DNA from: Albifimbria verrucaria
Taxonomy: Eukaryota; Ascomycota; Sordariomycetes; Hypocreales; Stachybotryaceae
Reading direction: 5' to 3'
Assembly (NCBI GenBank): GCA_020081605.1
Contig: JAHREC010000011.1
Location: 4,836,001 to 4,900,000 of the forward strand
DNA: 64,000 nucleotides
Shown: positions 11,664-23,201 of the stretch, piece after piece
How positions within the stretch are numbered: the first letter of the stretch is position 1
Layout of the letters: every line of letters begins with the position of its first letter
The notes under the pieces: model-generated
The model's input: only the letters and a program-made list of their open reading frames with translations
Told to the model about the DNA's origin: nothing
The model's database searches: none
Made by a program: the position numbers and the translations under genes

Positions 11664-13126
11664 CGTGCCGTGCGCTGAGGGAGACGCGCCACCAGAGAGC
11701 CAAGCAAGCGACGCTCAACAACGACTGGGCCGGGTGCGTGTAATTCTTAAAAGACTTTCGAAGTGTTCTCGAAAACGGCATTCTCTGACAGTCGGGGATG
11801 AGGCTGATCCCCCATGGACCCCTGACGCTAAGGACCCCGTTTTGGAATCCCATGGCCGTAAGCTGGCAAATAGGCTGTGCCTGACTAGCCAAGCGGCGAA
11901 GGAGTGACCCCATATCTTGGCAGAGCTAAGTGGGTGCCTTGAAGAAATGCGAACCGCTCAAGCCTGGTGTTTTGGGAGAGGGTAAGGGTTCTAGATCTGG
12001 AGAGAACATTGGCGGCTGTTTGGCTGGCAATGGCGGCACGTCTTGGATATGGAGATGGGGGAATCGCATTTGTTCATGGTGATGAGTTTATTGGAGTAGG
12101 TACGATTTGGCCTCGTATTTATGTGTCGAGGAATAAGTCATCCTATTCACTTGACTCGCGTTTTTGCTGCGTTGCCTTGAACTCTGCATTGCTTAGATGC
12201 GAAGCATACGATGCACTTTTGTATTTGAGCCTTGTATGATCGAATTGCCAAGGCTTTGGGCTCCAATGAAAGGGCTCCGACTGCCCAGCTTTGGAGGAAG
12301 AATGCCTTGACAATGGAGCCTCATTTCGCGGTGGTCATGAGATGCCTGGTACCAGATCGGATAATAATGGGCGAGAAACCTGATTCTCGGGAGTGGACCG
12401 AGGTGTACGGCCGGCTCTTCGCTTCTCACAGAATATCTTGTCAATCGCGCTTTGTTAGTCGAGCGCAGCGCTACTGTGAAGGTCTGGAGCTAACCGTTAA
12501 AGCGGAGGACAACGCTTGCATGCTGATAACCTGACGCGGAAGCGGTTGAATAGAGCCTCGTTATTATGGTGTCAACGAAGTGAAGTGGGTATGAATTGTT
12601 GGTTGGCATGTGTGCATACCGTGGAGGCTCAATGCAGAAGTGTGGCATCGAATGTAATCATGCCGCGCTGTTCTACATGTTCATCAGACCACGATGAGAC
12701 TTAGAAGATTAATTATACCTGGCGGGTTTATTTGCAACATAAAATTCCTTCGATATCTTTCGGTTTAATATGCCATATACTTTTATGCTGACAATAATTT
12801 GTAAACCTGTCTACAATGTAATGATACAACGATCTAGCGGCAGGGAACACAACCACCACAACACGCATCGCCTCTTGGATTAAATGAAATGGGGACTTTA
12901 TTTCTAGATCAAATATCAACCGTCCAATGAAAAGGATATCTTTTGTTCACAGCCGTGAGCCGAAGCTTTTGAAGCAGTGCTTAGAGTTGGTTATTAGCTA
13001 CCCTATAACTACTCATCTTTGCAACAAGCTATCGTAAGAAGCCTGAGATACTAGATAAAGAGCGTTGATATCTAACATAATACTCAAAGAGACTAGTAGA
13101 CGAAAAAAACCTGTAAAATTTGACCC
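11664..13126. other. intergenic, no gene recognised
   Basis: Contains the promoter of the ECM33-like gene at its left end and, towards 12700-13100, AT-rich downstream sequence of the Rossmann gene. Frames at 11967-12239 and 12232-12534 show no domain or splice logic. Confidence 0.5.
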
Positions 13127-14018
13127 TTACTGATCAGATAGGAGTCTGCGGCCAGCGCGGATGAGGTCATCATTCAGCAGCGTATCAGTAACGAAGCCAT
13201 GGATCGCTTGATCCAGCAGAACAGCGGCAATCTCCTCCACGCGAACCCTTGGTAATCGAATAAGGGTACACATGATGGAGAGGGCTATTGCTTTCGCCGG
13301 GCCCACTCTTCCCTCAGCATCGATAAGGCCAGGCTTGGCAATGGACACCTCAATGGTACCGTTGGAAGTGCTCGCATACTGCAGCAGCTGGGCTTCAATC
13401 TCGCCCTTGACAGCAACCTGTTAGCCAACTTTGTATGTCCATTGGTAGCAGTGGTTCATTGGTAGACGTAAACATAGGGATAAATGTTTAAGCAAGCAAT
13501 CAATCGGCAGGAACCCACCCTCATCAAGACGTAGTTTCTCATGACAAGCGGTTTCTTAGTTGGGTCGCGTTCGGCCTTGGCTCCACTGATGTAGATGAAG
13601 CGTAGAGGGTTCTGTTCCGAACTGCGCGGCAGCTGAGATATTGTCTGCAGACCGACGAGGGCAAATTTGCGGCAGATCTTGCAAACCTCGTCCCAAGGCA
13701 TGGCCTTAAGCTTGGATGGCGTCACGCCAATGGTCCTGCAAAGGCGGTTAGCTTAGACCATGAGGCATTCAATGGACCGAACGTCGAACCAGATGCAAGC
13801 GTCGGCTCCTGAAGTTCATGCTTTACATCGTCCGGATAGTTCTCGAAATCGGAGCAAACCACAGATTTGAACTTGCTTGTGTCAGCCTCTACGTCCACAG
13901 GCAGCGGTGTCTCTCGGCGCGCGAGAGCGACAATGGAGGTGACGCTTGGGTGAACTAGAGCTTGCCGAATGAGTTCTGTAGCGACAAAGCCGGTCGAACC
14001 GGCAATGATGATCTTCAT
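13127..14018 (-). CDS. NAD(P)-binding Rossmann-fold protein, copy A
   Basis: Three exons: 13790-14018, 13519-13735 and 13127-13417, with introns of 54 and 101 bp. The first exon begins MKIIIAGSTGFVATELIRQA, with the atypical-SDR/NmrA dinucleotide motif GSTGFVA. Later blocks include RFIYISGA and SIAKPGLI, which follow the order of extended short-chain dehydrogenase-like proteins. About 245 residues, short for an extended SDR. A YxxxK catalytic pair is not obvious, so it may be a reductase with another mechanism or a redox sensor. The intron positions match those of copy B at 22284-23201, showing common descent. A one-base break lies near 13806 just before the first intron (CC read as C). Cytosolic location is expected. 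The partner β-propeller gene lies directly upstream on the same strand. Confidence 0.75.
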
Positions 14019-14403
14019 GTTGGTGCTTGCGAATCAGCCTGGCGCTATCGATGAGGTCTGTAGATGTGTCTGTATGAAGGATTGTCAAACGTTCAGGTCT
14101 CGACACGGCGCGCGTTATTGCCTTGAGCCAGATCATACGAGCTTGTTGTTCGGGCTCTGCCCCAGGTCTCAGATGATGCAGGTCGGCCAAAGTGGCTGCA
14201 CTTCGCTTTGACATTGCTGGCTACTGAGCAGGGTTACATTGACCGAGGTCACAGGTTTAAAACTTGTATAACATTACTTATCCAAACAAAGTTGTCCATG
14301 CACCAATCCGACTTGTCCTAGTTTGAACGAAAGATCATACCAAGAGGACTTCCACAATTATACACAAATATTAGAATATACAGATAGAGTCGAGCCTGTT
14401 GCC

Positions 14404-15383
14404 TCATAATCTCACATTGAGAATTTGACCACCAGAAATTCCCGAGCACCCTGGAGTCCCTCCCGTCGAAATGTAGATGGACTTTCCATCATTGGCGAGC
14501 GCAACTGATGTCGGATCCTTCAGTACACCACATGGCGCGCAACCTATGAAGGTTGACTGTGAGCCACTGGGCGTGATTTTGTTCACCCATGATGAATGAA
14601 GCGCGACGTAGGCGTTGCCCTTGTTGTCAAAGGCAAAGTCGTCGTAGGCAAAGGTTCCAGTGGCAGGAGTTGGAAGTGTAGAGATAATCTCGATGTTACC
14701 GATCTTGCTACCATCGCTGCCGATGCGAACACGTCCAAAGGTACCCTCGCCCGAGTTGGAAAAGTAAAGATAGTTGCCTCGGATCTTTAGCCCGTTGACA
14801 CCGAAAGGGAAGCTGGGGTTTGTGGAGGCGAGAGCTGGGTCTGCAAAGGCAACGCTTGTCTTCCTTGTAAGTGTATCGATCCTCAGGATACGTCCGCCAA
14901 CGGAGTCTGCGCTGAGAACGATGGATGGACGGTTGGGCAGTACAGCTATGCCATTCAAAGTGCTCGTGTCTTTATATGGGATGTTGAAAAGGACAGTGCT
15001 GGTGGGTAGGTATATAACGTAGAGCTGTAGAGTGCCAGGCTGAAAGCCAAACCCAGTATGGACTCCTCCAGTGACAGCATAGAGTCCATTACCAAGCGAG
15101 GCGATACCAGTCAGACCGGTACTACCAGGAAGCGAGACAACTTTCTTTGGTGTTGGTCTGAAAGACCTTGGATCGACGGTTAAGAGGTCGCCAGACGAGA
15201 AAGTAGTGAAAAGAAGGTTTCCATTAGGGAGTACGAAGAGATTCTCGATAAAGGTATCATCCGAGTACTGTAGGATTTGGGTTGCAGGGCACCGCAGCTG
15301 GTCCGGGTGTTGTTGAGTCCATCAAGTGGTGCAGCTAGAGCAATAAAGATGAAGATGAACACAGATACGAATATACGGTACAT
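14404..15383 (-). CDS. secreted SMP-30-like six-bladed β-propeller protein, copy A
   Basis: A single exon of about 325 residues. It opens with a hydrophobic signal peptide (MYRIFVSVFIFIFIALA). Blade signatures follow in the usual order: TFIEN, GLTGI, TSTLNGIAVLP, VLSADSVGGRILRID, FPFGVNGLKI, YLYFSNSGEGTFGRV, YDDFAFDNKGNAYVA, DPTSVALANDGKSIYISTGG. This is the fungal SMP-30/gluconolactonase-like group. From memory, fungal hetero-Diels-Alderases of tropolone-sesquiterpene pathways belong to the same group, so a lactonase or a pericyclase role are both possible; neither is shown by the sequence. One base is missing at 15287-15289 (three Gs on the plus strand where four restore frame). A divergent paralogue lies at 17958-18883. 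Confidence 0.75.
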
Positions 15384-17957
15384 AGTTGCGGTGCCCAAGG
15401 AGGATATTAGGGTTGGAGCTATGAAACAGCAAGCTCTCGAGAGACCTTGGGGATGATATAAATACACCAGAGATCTACAGTATCAACCATATCTTTAGGC
15501 TAGCTCAAGATACAGATTCATTTATGGAGCAGATCGAGCGCCACGCGTGAAGGGTAACAGCAGTGAAACGATAACACGTGGGAAAAAGGAGCAAGAACGC
15601 CATGCGCATCCATCAACGACATTGCAGATTGCGCCACATGAGGGATAGAGCTAGCTTCAGCTGGCCCTGAGGCCGTTTCAAGAGCTCAAAGGACAGCCCT
15701 TGGAGGATTCGGAGCATGGTGGAGGGGAGATACAGCCATTGCTGACGACAGGGAGGAACGTGCTAGTTCATCACACTATCGACATGACGATGGCGTTTTG
15801 GCTTTTGTCACGAGAGATATATATCACTGATGAGAAAAAGCAATGAGAAAAACATCTTAATAGACGCATAGAGATGTATACTACAAAGAGCTATAGCTGA
15901 AGGTTTGTCTATGGACAAGGGATACCACTCGTCTCAGATTGATCATGTATGTTTGTGTAATTGGCATGTAGTAAACATCGACAACAATCCGATGCCCCAG
16001 ATCCAGCACTCAGTCTTGGTTTCAGATAACCTTAATTACCCACCAGTCAGCAGATGAGAAACTCGCAGTTCACTACTGTAGATGTATAGTCTTCAGCCTC
16101 AGCTCCAACTTTAGACCGCCTCATCGTTCCATTGACGAATTCTCGAATTTTCTCGAAGGATATGGGGCATGGCAACATTCCAGCAAGCCACAGAGCCAAT
16201 AAAAATGCAGTTTCAACTCGTCTGGGGCCCAACCCGTGCAGAGAACCAAGCCTCACCTAAATTGCTTGCTCCATGGGAGGGTGACCCGGGCTTAGGTTCG
16301 CGCCCAGGCGCTGAATGAAGTCCTTCACTTGCCCATTCATGGATCTTCATACGCGAGAAGAAGTCCTCCGCGCACCCAATCCAATTCTTTGGATAACAGC
16401 TCCAAGATCTACGGCCGAGTGCCTCGATTTCCGGGAACAATTACCTGAGTGGGAAGCAGAGCACTGATCCCTGCTCTATGCCTGGACGCGGGGAGGGGCA
16501 GGGTGTCTTTGGGTGGCATGCCTCGTTAAGCAAGGGTGTTAGCCTAGGAATCTACTTGCCGGAGCTCTCTCACCGATGTTTCCTCGTAATGATGGCAATA
16601 AGAAGCTAAACGTTTGCCCGAATGCCCGAATGCCCGACTGCACGACTGCACGACTGCACGACTGCTTTAGCATTGCAACTTCAATCTATGCGGGCGGCAG
16701 GAATCAGGACTGCCAGATACATGGCTTCCTTGGCATTCATGAGGCTTGCATCGGTTGGTGATAGTTCCTTCTGACATGTCGCTTCATTTATGCGTCTTGT
16801 TCTCCCATGTAACCCCATCTACGGCTGATGAGCAGGCTACACCTCCAGCTGTAATTCGAAAGTTGGTCATGACACACCCTCTTCTGGGGAATCCCTGACT
16901 TCATGCAGTTCATTATAGTCTTTTATGAAATGGACCTTGTCTAGAATTCCGAATTACCCGGATAGTACCACCATTGCGAATTATAACTGATGCAACGAGC
17001 CCGTCGTTGACATGCCACCCCAACTGCGATGTCCTGGATCCTAGTGTGTGATAGAATAATGCAACCCTCCAGTACTTATGACAAGGACTCAGCCTGCGGG
17101 GTTACCCGCCATCCTCGGCACACGATCGGTTGCGATCATCAAAGAGTTGCCGACTCGGCGGGTGCAAGACAAGCTTCTGTGCCGTTGGCAGGCATAAGCC
17201 ATGCATACCATCTCCTCGCACTGTATACTCGGGGCGGCTCAGGCCTGAACGAATATCGTTTCATGTAACTAGGACATGGAGCGGAAAGCGTCGTAAGCAC
17301 GCGTAACCGCCGCTGCAATATCCTTCCGTCCGATGTATCGACATGTCGAGGCCTCAAAGCTGCACGTTCGGTGAGCGGCGGGGCTGAAAGCCAGATGACA
17401 ACACGCACTCGATACTTGACCTATCACGCCTTCTGTGTGATTCAGCTCCATGCTTGGTGATTCCAGCTTTCTGCATAATTGAGAGCTTTGGGTTGCAAGT
17501 ACGGACGAAGGACTTGAGGACGGCACGCAAGTCCTGAGTAGTTGCAGTGCATTTACCGCCCCAGGCGCCATTTCCCTTGTCGAGTGCATTTGTGGAATGC
17601 AGGTGCTCAGGCGGAGACACGGGATGGCCTGTATCTGCCATCACTGTGGATAATCAGACTAGGAGGCTTTGAGCCGGGAACTACACCGCGTCCTCATCAA
17701 ATGAGGTCGATGATCATGGCGGTGAACCCTTAGTAGAAGTATTATGAAATTCCTCAGCTCTCTACGTTGAAAGTAAAAGCTACATCTACGGCATGTATGG
17801 CGTGATAACCAACGTTCAGAGACGGATGTAAGCGCGAGAAGGGCATGTTAATCACTCTACGTAGAGAACACGCAATGTCATGGATGGTATTGACACGTCC
17901 CATTCATAGTTATACATTAAGTTCCGGTTCGGTCTATCTTACAAGCGGATTAAACAG
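15384..17957. other. 2.6-kb spacer between the two β-propeller genes
   Basis: No convincing gene. Frames at 16576-16761 and 17029-17268 lack domains. It contains the upstream region of propeller A, a small minisatellite near 16615, and otherwise unique sequence. It may hold degraded copies from the duplication, but none can be read. Confidence 0.45.
16615..16665. repeat. 8-bp tandem repeat
   Basis: Tandem units: GCCCGAAT two times, then a transitional unit, then GCACGACT three times. The units differ at two or three positions, so this looks like a young, slightly degenerated minisatellite. Confidence 0.8.
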
Positions 17958-18883
17958 TTACAAATATATCTGAAAAACCTGACCTCCTGCTGAGAGATGT
18001 CCAGATAGTGTGCCTCCTGTTGAAACGTAGATGGACTTACCGTCTTGGGCCAATGCAGCGGAAGTTGGTTCCTTAAAGGTAGAGTTCAATCCACCGCCAG
18101 CAATCGTCGTCTGTTGTCCAGCAGGTGTGATTTTGACAACAGAGGAAGGGTGCACAGCAACGTATGCGTTGCCTTCATTGTCAAAGATGAAATCGTCATA
18201 AATCTCCCTTGGTGACGGAGACCGGGCAATTACCTCCCATGGACCAGCCTCTTGACCGTTCGCATCGATTCTGACACGCGAGAAAGTGCCTCTCCCCGAG
18301 TTTGTGAGATAAAGATATTCACCATGGGTTCTTAACCCGTTGACTCCTATTGGAGGACCACCCTTGCACTTGGAAGGCGCCAGAGCTTCGTTCTCGCTCA
18401 CTATACTGACCTCTCTCGTAACAAGGTCGATGCGGAATAAGCGTCCATCAATGGAGTCTGCGCTAAGAAGTGTCCAAGGTTTGTTTGGTAGGGAGTAAGA
18501 CCATTTAAAGTGGCTGTACCGGGCACTCGGATGCTGTCGATGACAGTCTCGGTATCGAGCGACACGATGTAAATGTGCATGCTATCTCTCTCAAATGCAA
18601 ATGAAGTGTGTAAGCCGCCGCTGATTGCATAGAGGTTATGACCGAGAGGGACCATGCCTGTGAGACCAGTCGAATTGCCAAATCTACCGATAGGTTTGGC
18701 TACAGGGTTCTTCACAGTCGGATCGAGCGTGTAGAGGAGCCTCTCAGAGTCCATCGTGGTGAGAAGAACATGGCCATTGGATGATACCTGCACATTTTCG
18801 ATGAAGGTGTTGGGGAAGCTAAAGATTTGGTTCACCACTGGTAAGGTGAGCTTGAGGGCAGCAACCGCCGTGGCTGGATACAT
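17958..18883 (-). CDS. SMP-30-like six-bladed β-propeller protein, copy B
   Basis: Paralogue of the protein at 14404-15383 with the same blade order: TFIENVQVSSNG, GLTGMVPLG, TATLNGLT, IGVNGLRTHGEYLYLTNSGR, YDDFIFDNEGNAYVA, EPTSAALAQDGKSIYVSTGG. One base is missing at 18491-18493 (GGG on the plus strand, one more G restores frame), which cuts the reading frame into two halves. About 310 residues. The first ATG used here (18881-18883) gives only a weak hydrophobic start (MYPATAVAALKLTLPVV), so the signal peptide is less certain than in copy A. Sequence has drifted considerably from copy A, so the duplication is old and both copies have been kept. Confidence 0.72.
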
Positions 18884-19734
18884 GTCGAACTCGGATTGAA
18901 GAGGGGTTGGTACACAAGAAAACCAACGAAGAGTGAGGGAACAGGCGATGGCAGTAGGGAGGGTGAGACAGAGTGTCTCTTGTCACGTAGTCATGTAAGA
19001 TCTTAAAAGCCGATGAGCGAATGACCCGGGCTCATTCACGAGCCTGCTATTCAGCTCACTTTCAGGTGGCGGTCAATAGGAGAAGCTCCGCTGTACCCCG
19101 TGCTGGTTGTATGTTCCCAATCATCCACGGACAGTGAGACAAGAACAAAGACCGATCAGTCACTTAGAAGACCCCGTGAAGACAAGCCATTATACATAAG
19201 TGTTAATGCACCGAGGGGACAGGGAAAATTGTTGAGGATTTGTTTTACTCGAAGCTGTCGATCTAATGAGCCTTCCGTCAAACGGTGAATGGATAGGCCG
19301 GCAGTTGGGTTGAAGTGTCCGACATGCAGGGATCCTAATGCAAGTGAAGATCCTGTTCCTGTGGTGCACGGCACGGAGCAGGGCTCGGCGTGTGGCGCCT
19401 GAAACAAACCATTGTGGGTTCGGTCTCGAAGGCGTCCGTTTGGAGCCGGAGCTGCGCAATGTGATGAAATGTCAGTCATGCCAAGCTTCTGCATCTCAGA
19501 CACATTTACAGTGGAGAACCAAGCCTTGAGCTCTACTAGCAACAGTTAAACCAACACACATTTCAAGAGTGCCACTGTGTATTAATTATCCTGCTTGATA
19601 AATGGATCAAGCTCCATATAGAGTCATGAATATGGTACATTTGAATCCCCATGAAGCATTGTAGAGGTGCAAGTAAAGGCATACATAATTGAACAAGGCA
19701 GACATGCCAGCATCTGCCTCACGTTATTGTTTCT
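18884..19734. other. intergenic, no gene recognised
   Basis: Upstream region of propeller B and downstream flank of the rhodopsin-domain gene. The short frames present overlap each other on both strands and carry no domain. Confidence 0.5.
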
Positions 19735-21063
19735 CTATTTGCCCCATACCATACTCCTTTCCTGCGGCTGCTGTGCCTCGATATCACGGCCAGGTGGGAC
19801 CATAACGCCAAGAGGAATAGCAGGGTCCACGTGGTTTTGCGACTCGGCACTTTCACGGCGCGCGGCAGCAAAGGCTGTAGTGCTTCCAAAGCCAGGCTTG
19901 TTGTGATTGCGTGCCCAGCCCTCACTTGACGACTTATTCGTTGTTGAAGTCGCATTGTAGTAGTCAACTTTGTACGAAATTGTTCGCTCGACACCGTAAT
20001 CGCTGCGTGAGCTACCTGACTTGCCGGAGCCAGACCCACGTGTGCTGAAGATATTGAGCAATGACGCGAAGCTATGGTGTTTCTTTGCGCGAGCGGCAAG
20101 TTGACCGATTGCGGGAGCGCACAAAGCAACGATTGCGAAAGGTGCTTCTAGCATCGAAAGCATGATTAGGGGTATTGTGTGCCCTGCCAAAGGAAAGGGA
20201 GAAGATGGTTAGCGGAAAAGTCCAAGTAGAACAAGACCAGCAATAGGACGACCTACAGTATGGATCTTGCTCGGGGTTGACACTCATGATCTCTGGATCC
20301 CGAATAATGACAATAAAACGAGCGAAAGAGAGAAATGCGGAGCTAGCCAGCTCTATTAGCTGTGAGTGATAGTTTGCGAAACAAGGAAAACCTACCAGTA
20401 GCCCAGGATGAAGACAATGGTGATGGATATCTTCTTCCGTAGCGTCATTTGAAGCTTCCAGATGAGAGGCATCGGCAGAAGTAGAATCGCGAGGTCGAAG
20501 GCAGCGTTCAAAAATGCTGATGCGTAATACCAGTCCATGCGTTCGAAGCAAACACCTGGTACCATAGGGTCGAGCGTCTTTCGGATCGGATTGCAGTTGA
20601 ACCATGGAATGACAGCTGTGCAGATGAACCAGCCAGTTACAGCCGCGCCAAAGAACCAGAGAACCTGGCGGAAGCGTGTTGATTGCCTGAAGATGCGGGC
20701 GAAGAGCAATATGGCAGATACTTTAATAAGCCAGATGCACACGGCATACAAAGTGATGGCGGCTTTGCTGAAGTAGATGCTCGGTAGAATGGCTGTCATA
20801 GGAACAGCTTCAATATGCTTGCCTAGGCCGATCTTTGTCCAGGCGATGTTTAACGATAGGGTGGCATGAGAGACGATGGTTGTAATGAGAATCATCCAAT
20901 CGTCCCACCAGAAAGTCAGCGACGTAGCACCAGCCCGAGACCAGAATCGCAGTACCACGGCGAGGGTTGAGATGCCAATAGACATCGCCGCAACACCGAT
21001 TACGGCTGGTCCAAGGTCTCCCTCACGAGGAGGACCCATGGGAAACGGCGGAGGCGGAGCCAT
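19735..21063 (-). CDS. rhodopsin-domain (PTH11-type) seven-helix membrane protein
   Basis: Starts MAPPPPFPMGPPREGDLGPA, followed by seven hydrophobic segments. Family signatures are WWDDWMILI in the first loop, IGLGKHIEAV, YFSKAAITLYAVCIWLIKVSAILLF split over helices 3-4, and a segment where ASSAFLSFARFIVIIRDPE is read after an intron near 20340-20400. A second intron (about 20180-20256) joins to HTIPLIMLSMLEAPFAIVAL, the last helix. The C-terminal tail of about 100 residues is hydrophilic and Ser/Gly-rich, without CFEM cysteines. Proteins with this domain are plasma-membrane proteins of filamentous ascomycetes, some acting as receptor-like sensors (Pth11). The exact first intron boundary is unclear; a simple splice gives a stop, so a missing base is possible there. 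It sits between the two duplicated pairs. Confidence 0.75.
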
Positions 21064-22283
21064 TGTTGGCTATTCACTCGCTGTTGATATGAGTCTCAAA
21101 AGTGCCAGCCACGGATAGAAGATGAGAGGACCCTGCTGCGGTGACTGTATTGAAGAAATAAGGGCCTGAGAAATCACGAGAGCGTGTTGGTCAGAGTTTC
21201 TCCATGCATTCGAAGAGGTTGGGGCCACTAAATTGGGTTGAAGGGAGAAATAGATCTTTAATCCAACGAAGGTTCAGGGAACAAAGGCATTAATTGGCCC
21301 AGAAGATGACAACCCAATGACACCCTCATCGACAACCCTCCAATATATCTCTGAAGGGCGGGATAGTGCGGGCTGAGGACTAGACGTCTGGTAGAAACAG
21401 TTCTCTAATGTTGCAATTACATTCGAGCCTCGCCCATATACTTGGAATGGCGCGCCGGCTTGGCCCGGCGTCACGTCCGGTGTCTTTCATGCGTTCTTCT
21501 ACGAGTTTTCCATGATCGTCTCACCTTGGAGCTGCGCCCACGAGAGGTGCCGATCAAGTGACCGGAATGCACGGTCAGCACGAGGGACTGATGTTGTAGA
21601 TTGGCTGGGCATCCCGACTGAGGAGAGTAATATGCATACGTCTACCCCCACCAAGTGTCAAATGAGACACACACCATCACTTTCTCCCTTCCAAGACGCG
21701 ACCCGGTGCTGCATCACTAGCCTGGCCTGGTAAGGTTCCTGTTGCAGAAGGGCGTGGTAACTAATTTACATATCTGCACTATGTCTCTCGGCTGAAGCGT
21801 GGGTGCCTACAGACCTTCAGCCCCATGAATTGCCATGCGACACCGGGCTGATGGCCCGTATTCTGGCATGTCTGTCTTGCCACCTCCTTGACAGAAAGCG
21901 GAGAGGACGTCGCGCCCGGCATTTAGGTGCCTTACGGCCGGTGCAATGTAACCAATAAACCCGCAGGTATACAGACTAGCTCACCCAGACTGCCATAGGT
22001 GAGGTTTCCGAGGCGGACATCACGAACCTCATGATGAGGGGACCAATCCAAGAGCCAGAAGAAGCTCAGCTGCTCTGGTGGTAGCCTAGACCAATTGACT
22101 ATGAACCAGCAATACACTAGGAAGATCGATAGCGTAGATTAAGTACCTAGTTCACTTGAAAAAGTAACCTCTGAAGACCCCTAGTTTACGTTGACCCAAT
22201 TTGTCTTTCATTTCAAGATTCACATGATGAGCATATTCATGATAGCACAAAGACAGCCCAGTATTAATCCTATACAGGCAAAG
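21064..22283. other. intergenic, no gene recognised
   Basis: Promoter side of the rhodopsin-domain gene and downstream flank of Rossmann gene B. Frames at 21274-21474, 21512-21733 and 21932-22117 have no recognisable content. Confidence 0.5.
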
Positions 22284-23201
22284 CTAGTTCCCCAAATCTT
22301 TCTGTCCAATGTCTGTAAGTTCATCGTTAGATAGGATGTTTTTCTCAAAACCGTTGATCGCTTGGTCAAGTAGGGCGGCGGCAATGTCTCGCAGCTGGAG
22401 GTTGGGCAGGCCAGGGACAGGCGGCGGGTCTCTTCCTGGAGCAGCAATGAAACCGGGTTTGGCGATGAGTGCCTGGATCTTTCCGTTGGATTGATTGCCG
22501 AATTCCAGAATGGTGTCTTCAAGCTCGCCCTGCATACATAAAGGTTAACAATCTTGGAACTTTAGGGTGTGGCCATGACATCGGCGGCACATGCCACTTG
22601 CAAGCGCCTCTTCTCCATGACCTCACGTGAATAGAAGTTAAAGATGATTTAGAAAGTCGGCGTGGTGTAGAAGGTGTAGAAGAAGAACTAGACGTACCCT
22701 CATCAGAGCCATTTCTACCAGACCATGATCCTTCAATTGTTTGATCGCCTCATCGCCTTTGCGCAGCGTGAAATGGCCACTGATGTAGATAAAGCGAAGC
22801 GGCTCGCTCTGCCTGCGGGTGCTGCAGCCACAGTCCGAATGGCTGTAAGGGCGTAGTCACGGCAAATTTTGACGGTTTCATCCCATGGTATCTCCCTGGC
22901 CCTGGAGGGCGTCACGGCAATGGTCCTGTGCGTCTATGAGTAACGATCTGCTCGAGGCATCATCAACATACCAGATGCACGCATCTGCATCTTCCAGTTC
23001 TTTCTTAGTACTCTCAGAATAGTTCTCAAAATCGTCAACAATGACCGATCTCAGCTTGTGAGTGTTCGGAGACCCTTCCGGCGCAACAGTCTGCCGGCGG
23101 CTAAGGCCAACAATGGACTGGATGGCGGGGTTGGCCAACGCTTGGCGAATTATCTCGGTGCCAACGAAGCCGGTCGAGCCGCCAATGATAAGTTTTACCA
23201 T
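22284..23201 (-). CDS. NAD(P)-binding Rossmann-fold protein, copy B
   Basis: Three exons: 22972-23201, 22698-22925 and 22284-22529, with introns of 46 and 168 bp at the same positions in the protein as in copy A (13127-14018). The start MVKLIIGGSTGFVGTEIIRQA carries the GSTGFVG dinucleotide motif. Further shared blocks are TIAVTPSRAREIPWDE, LIAKPGFI and AALLDQAINGF. One base is missing at 22817-22819 (GGG on the plus strand), which destroys the frame before the conserved RFIYISG block; one more G restores it. Function is probably the same as copy A: an NAD(P)-dependent reductase or NmrA-like protein whose substrate is unknown. It lies about 1.6 kb before the first gene of the polyketide/terpene cluster. 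Confidence 0.75.
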
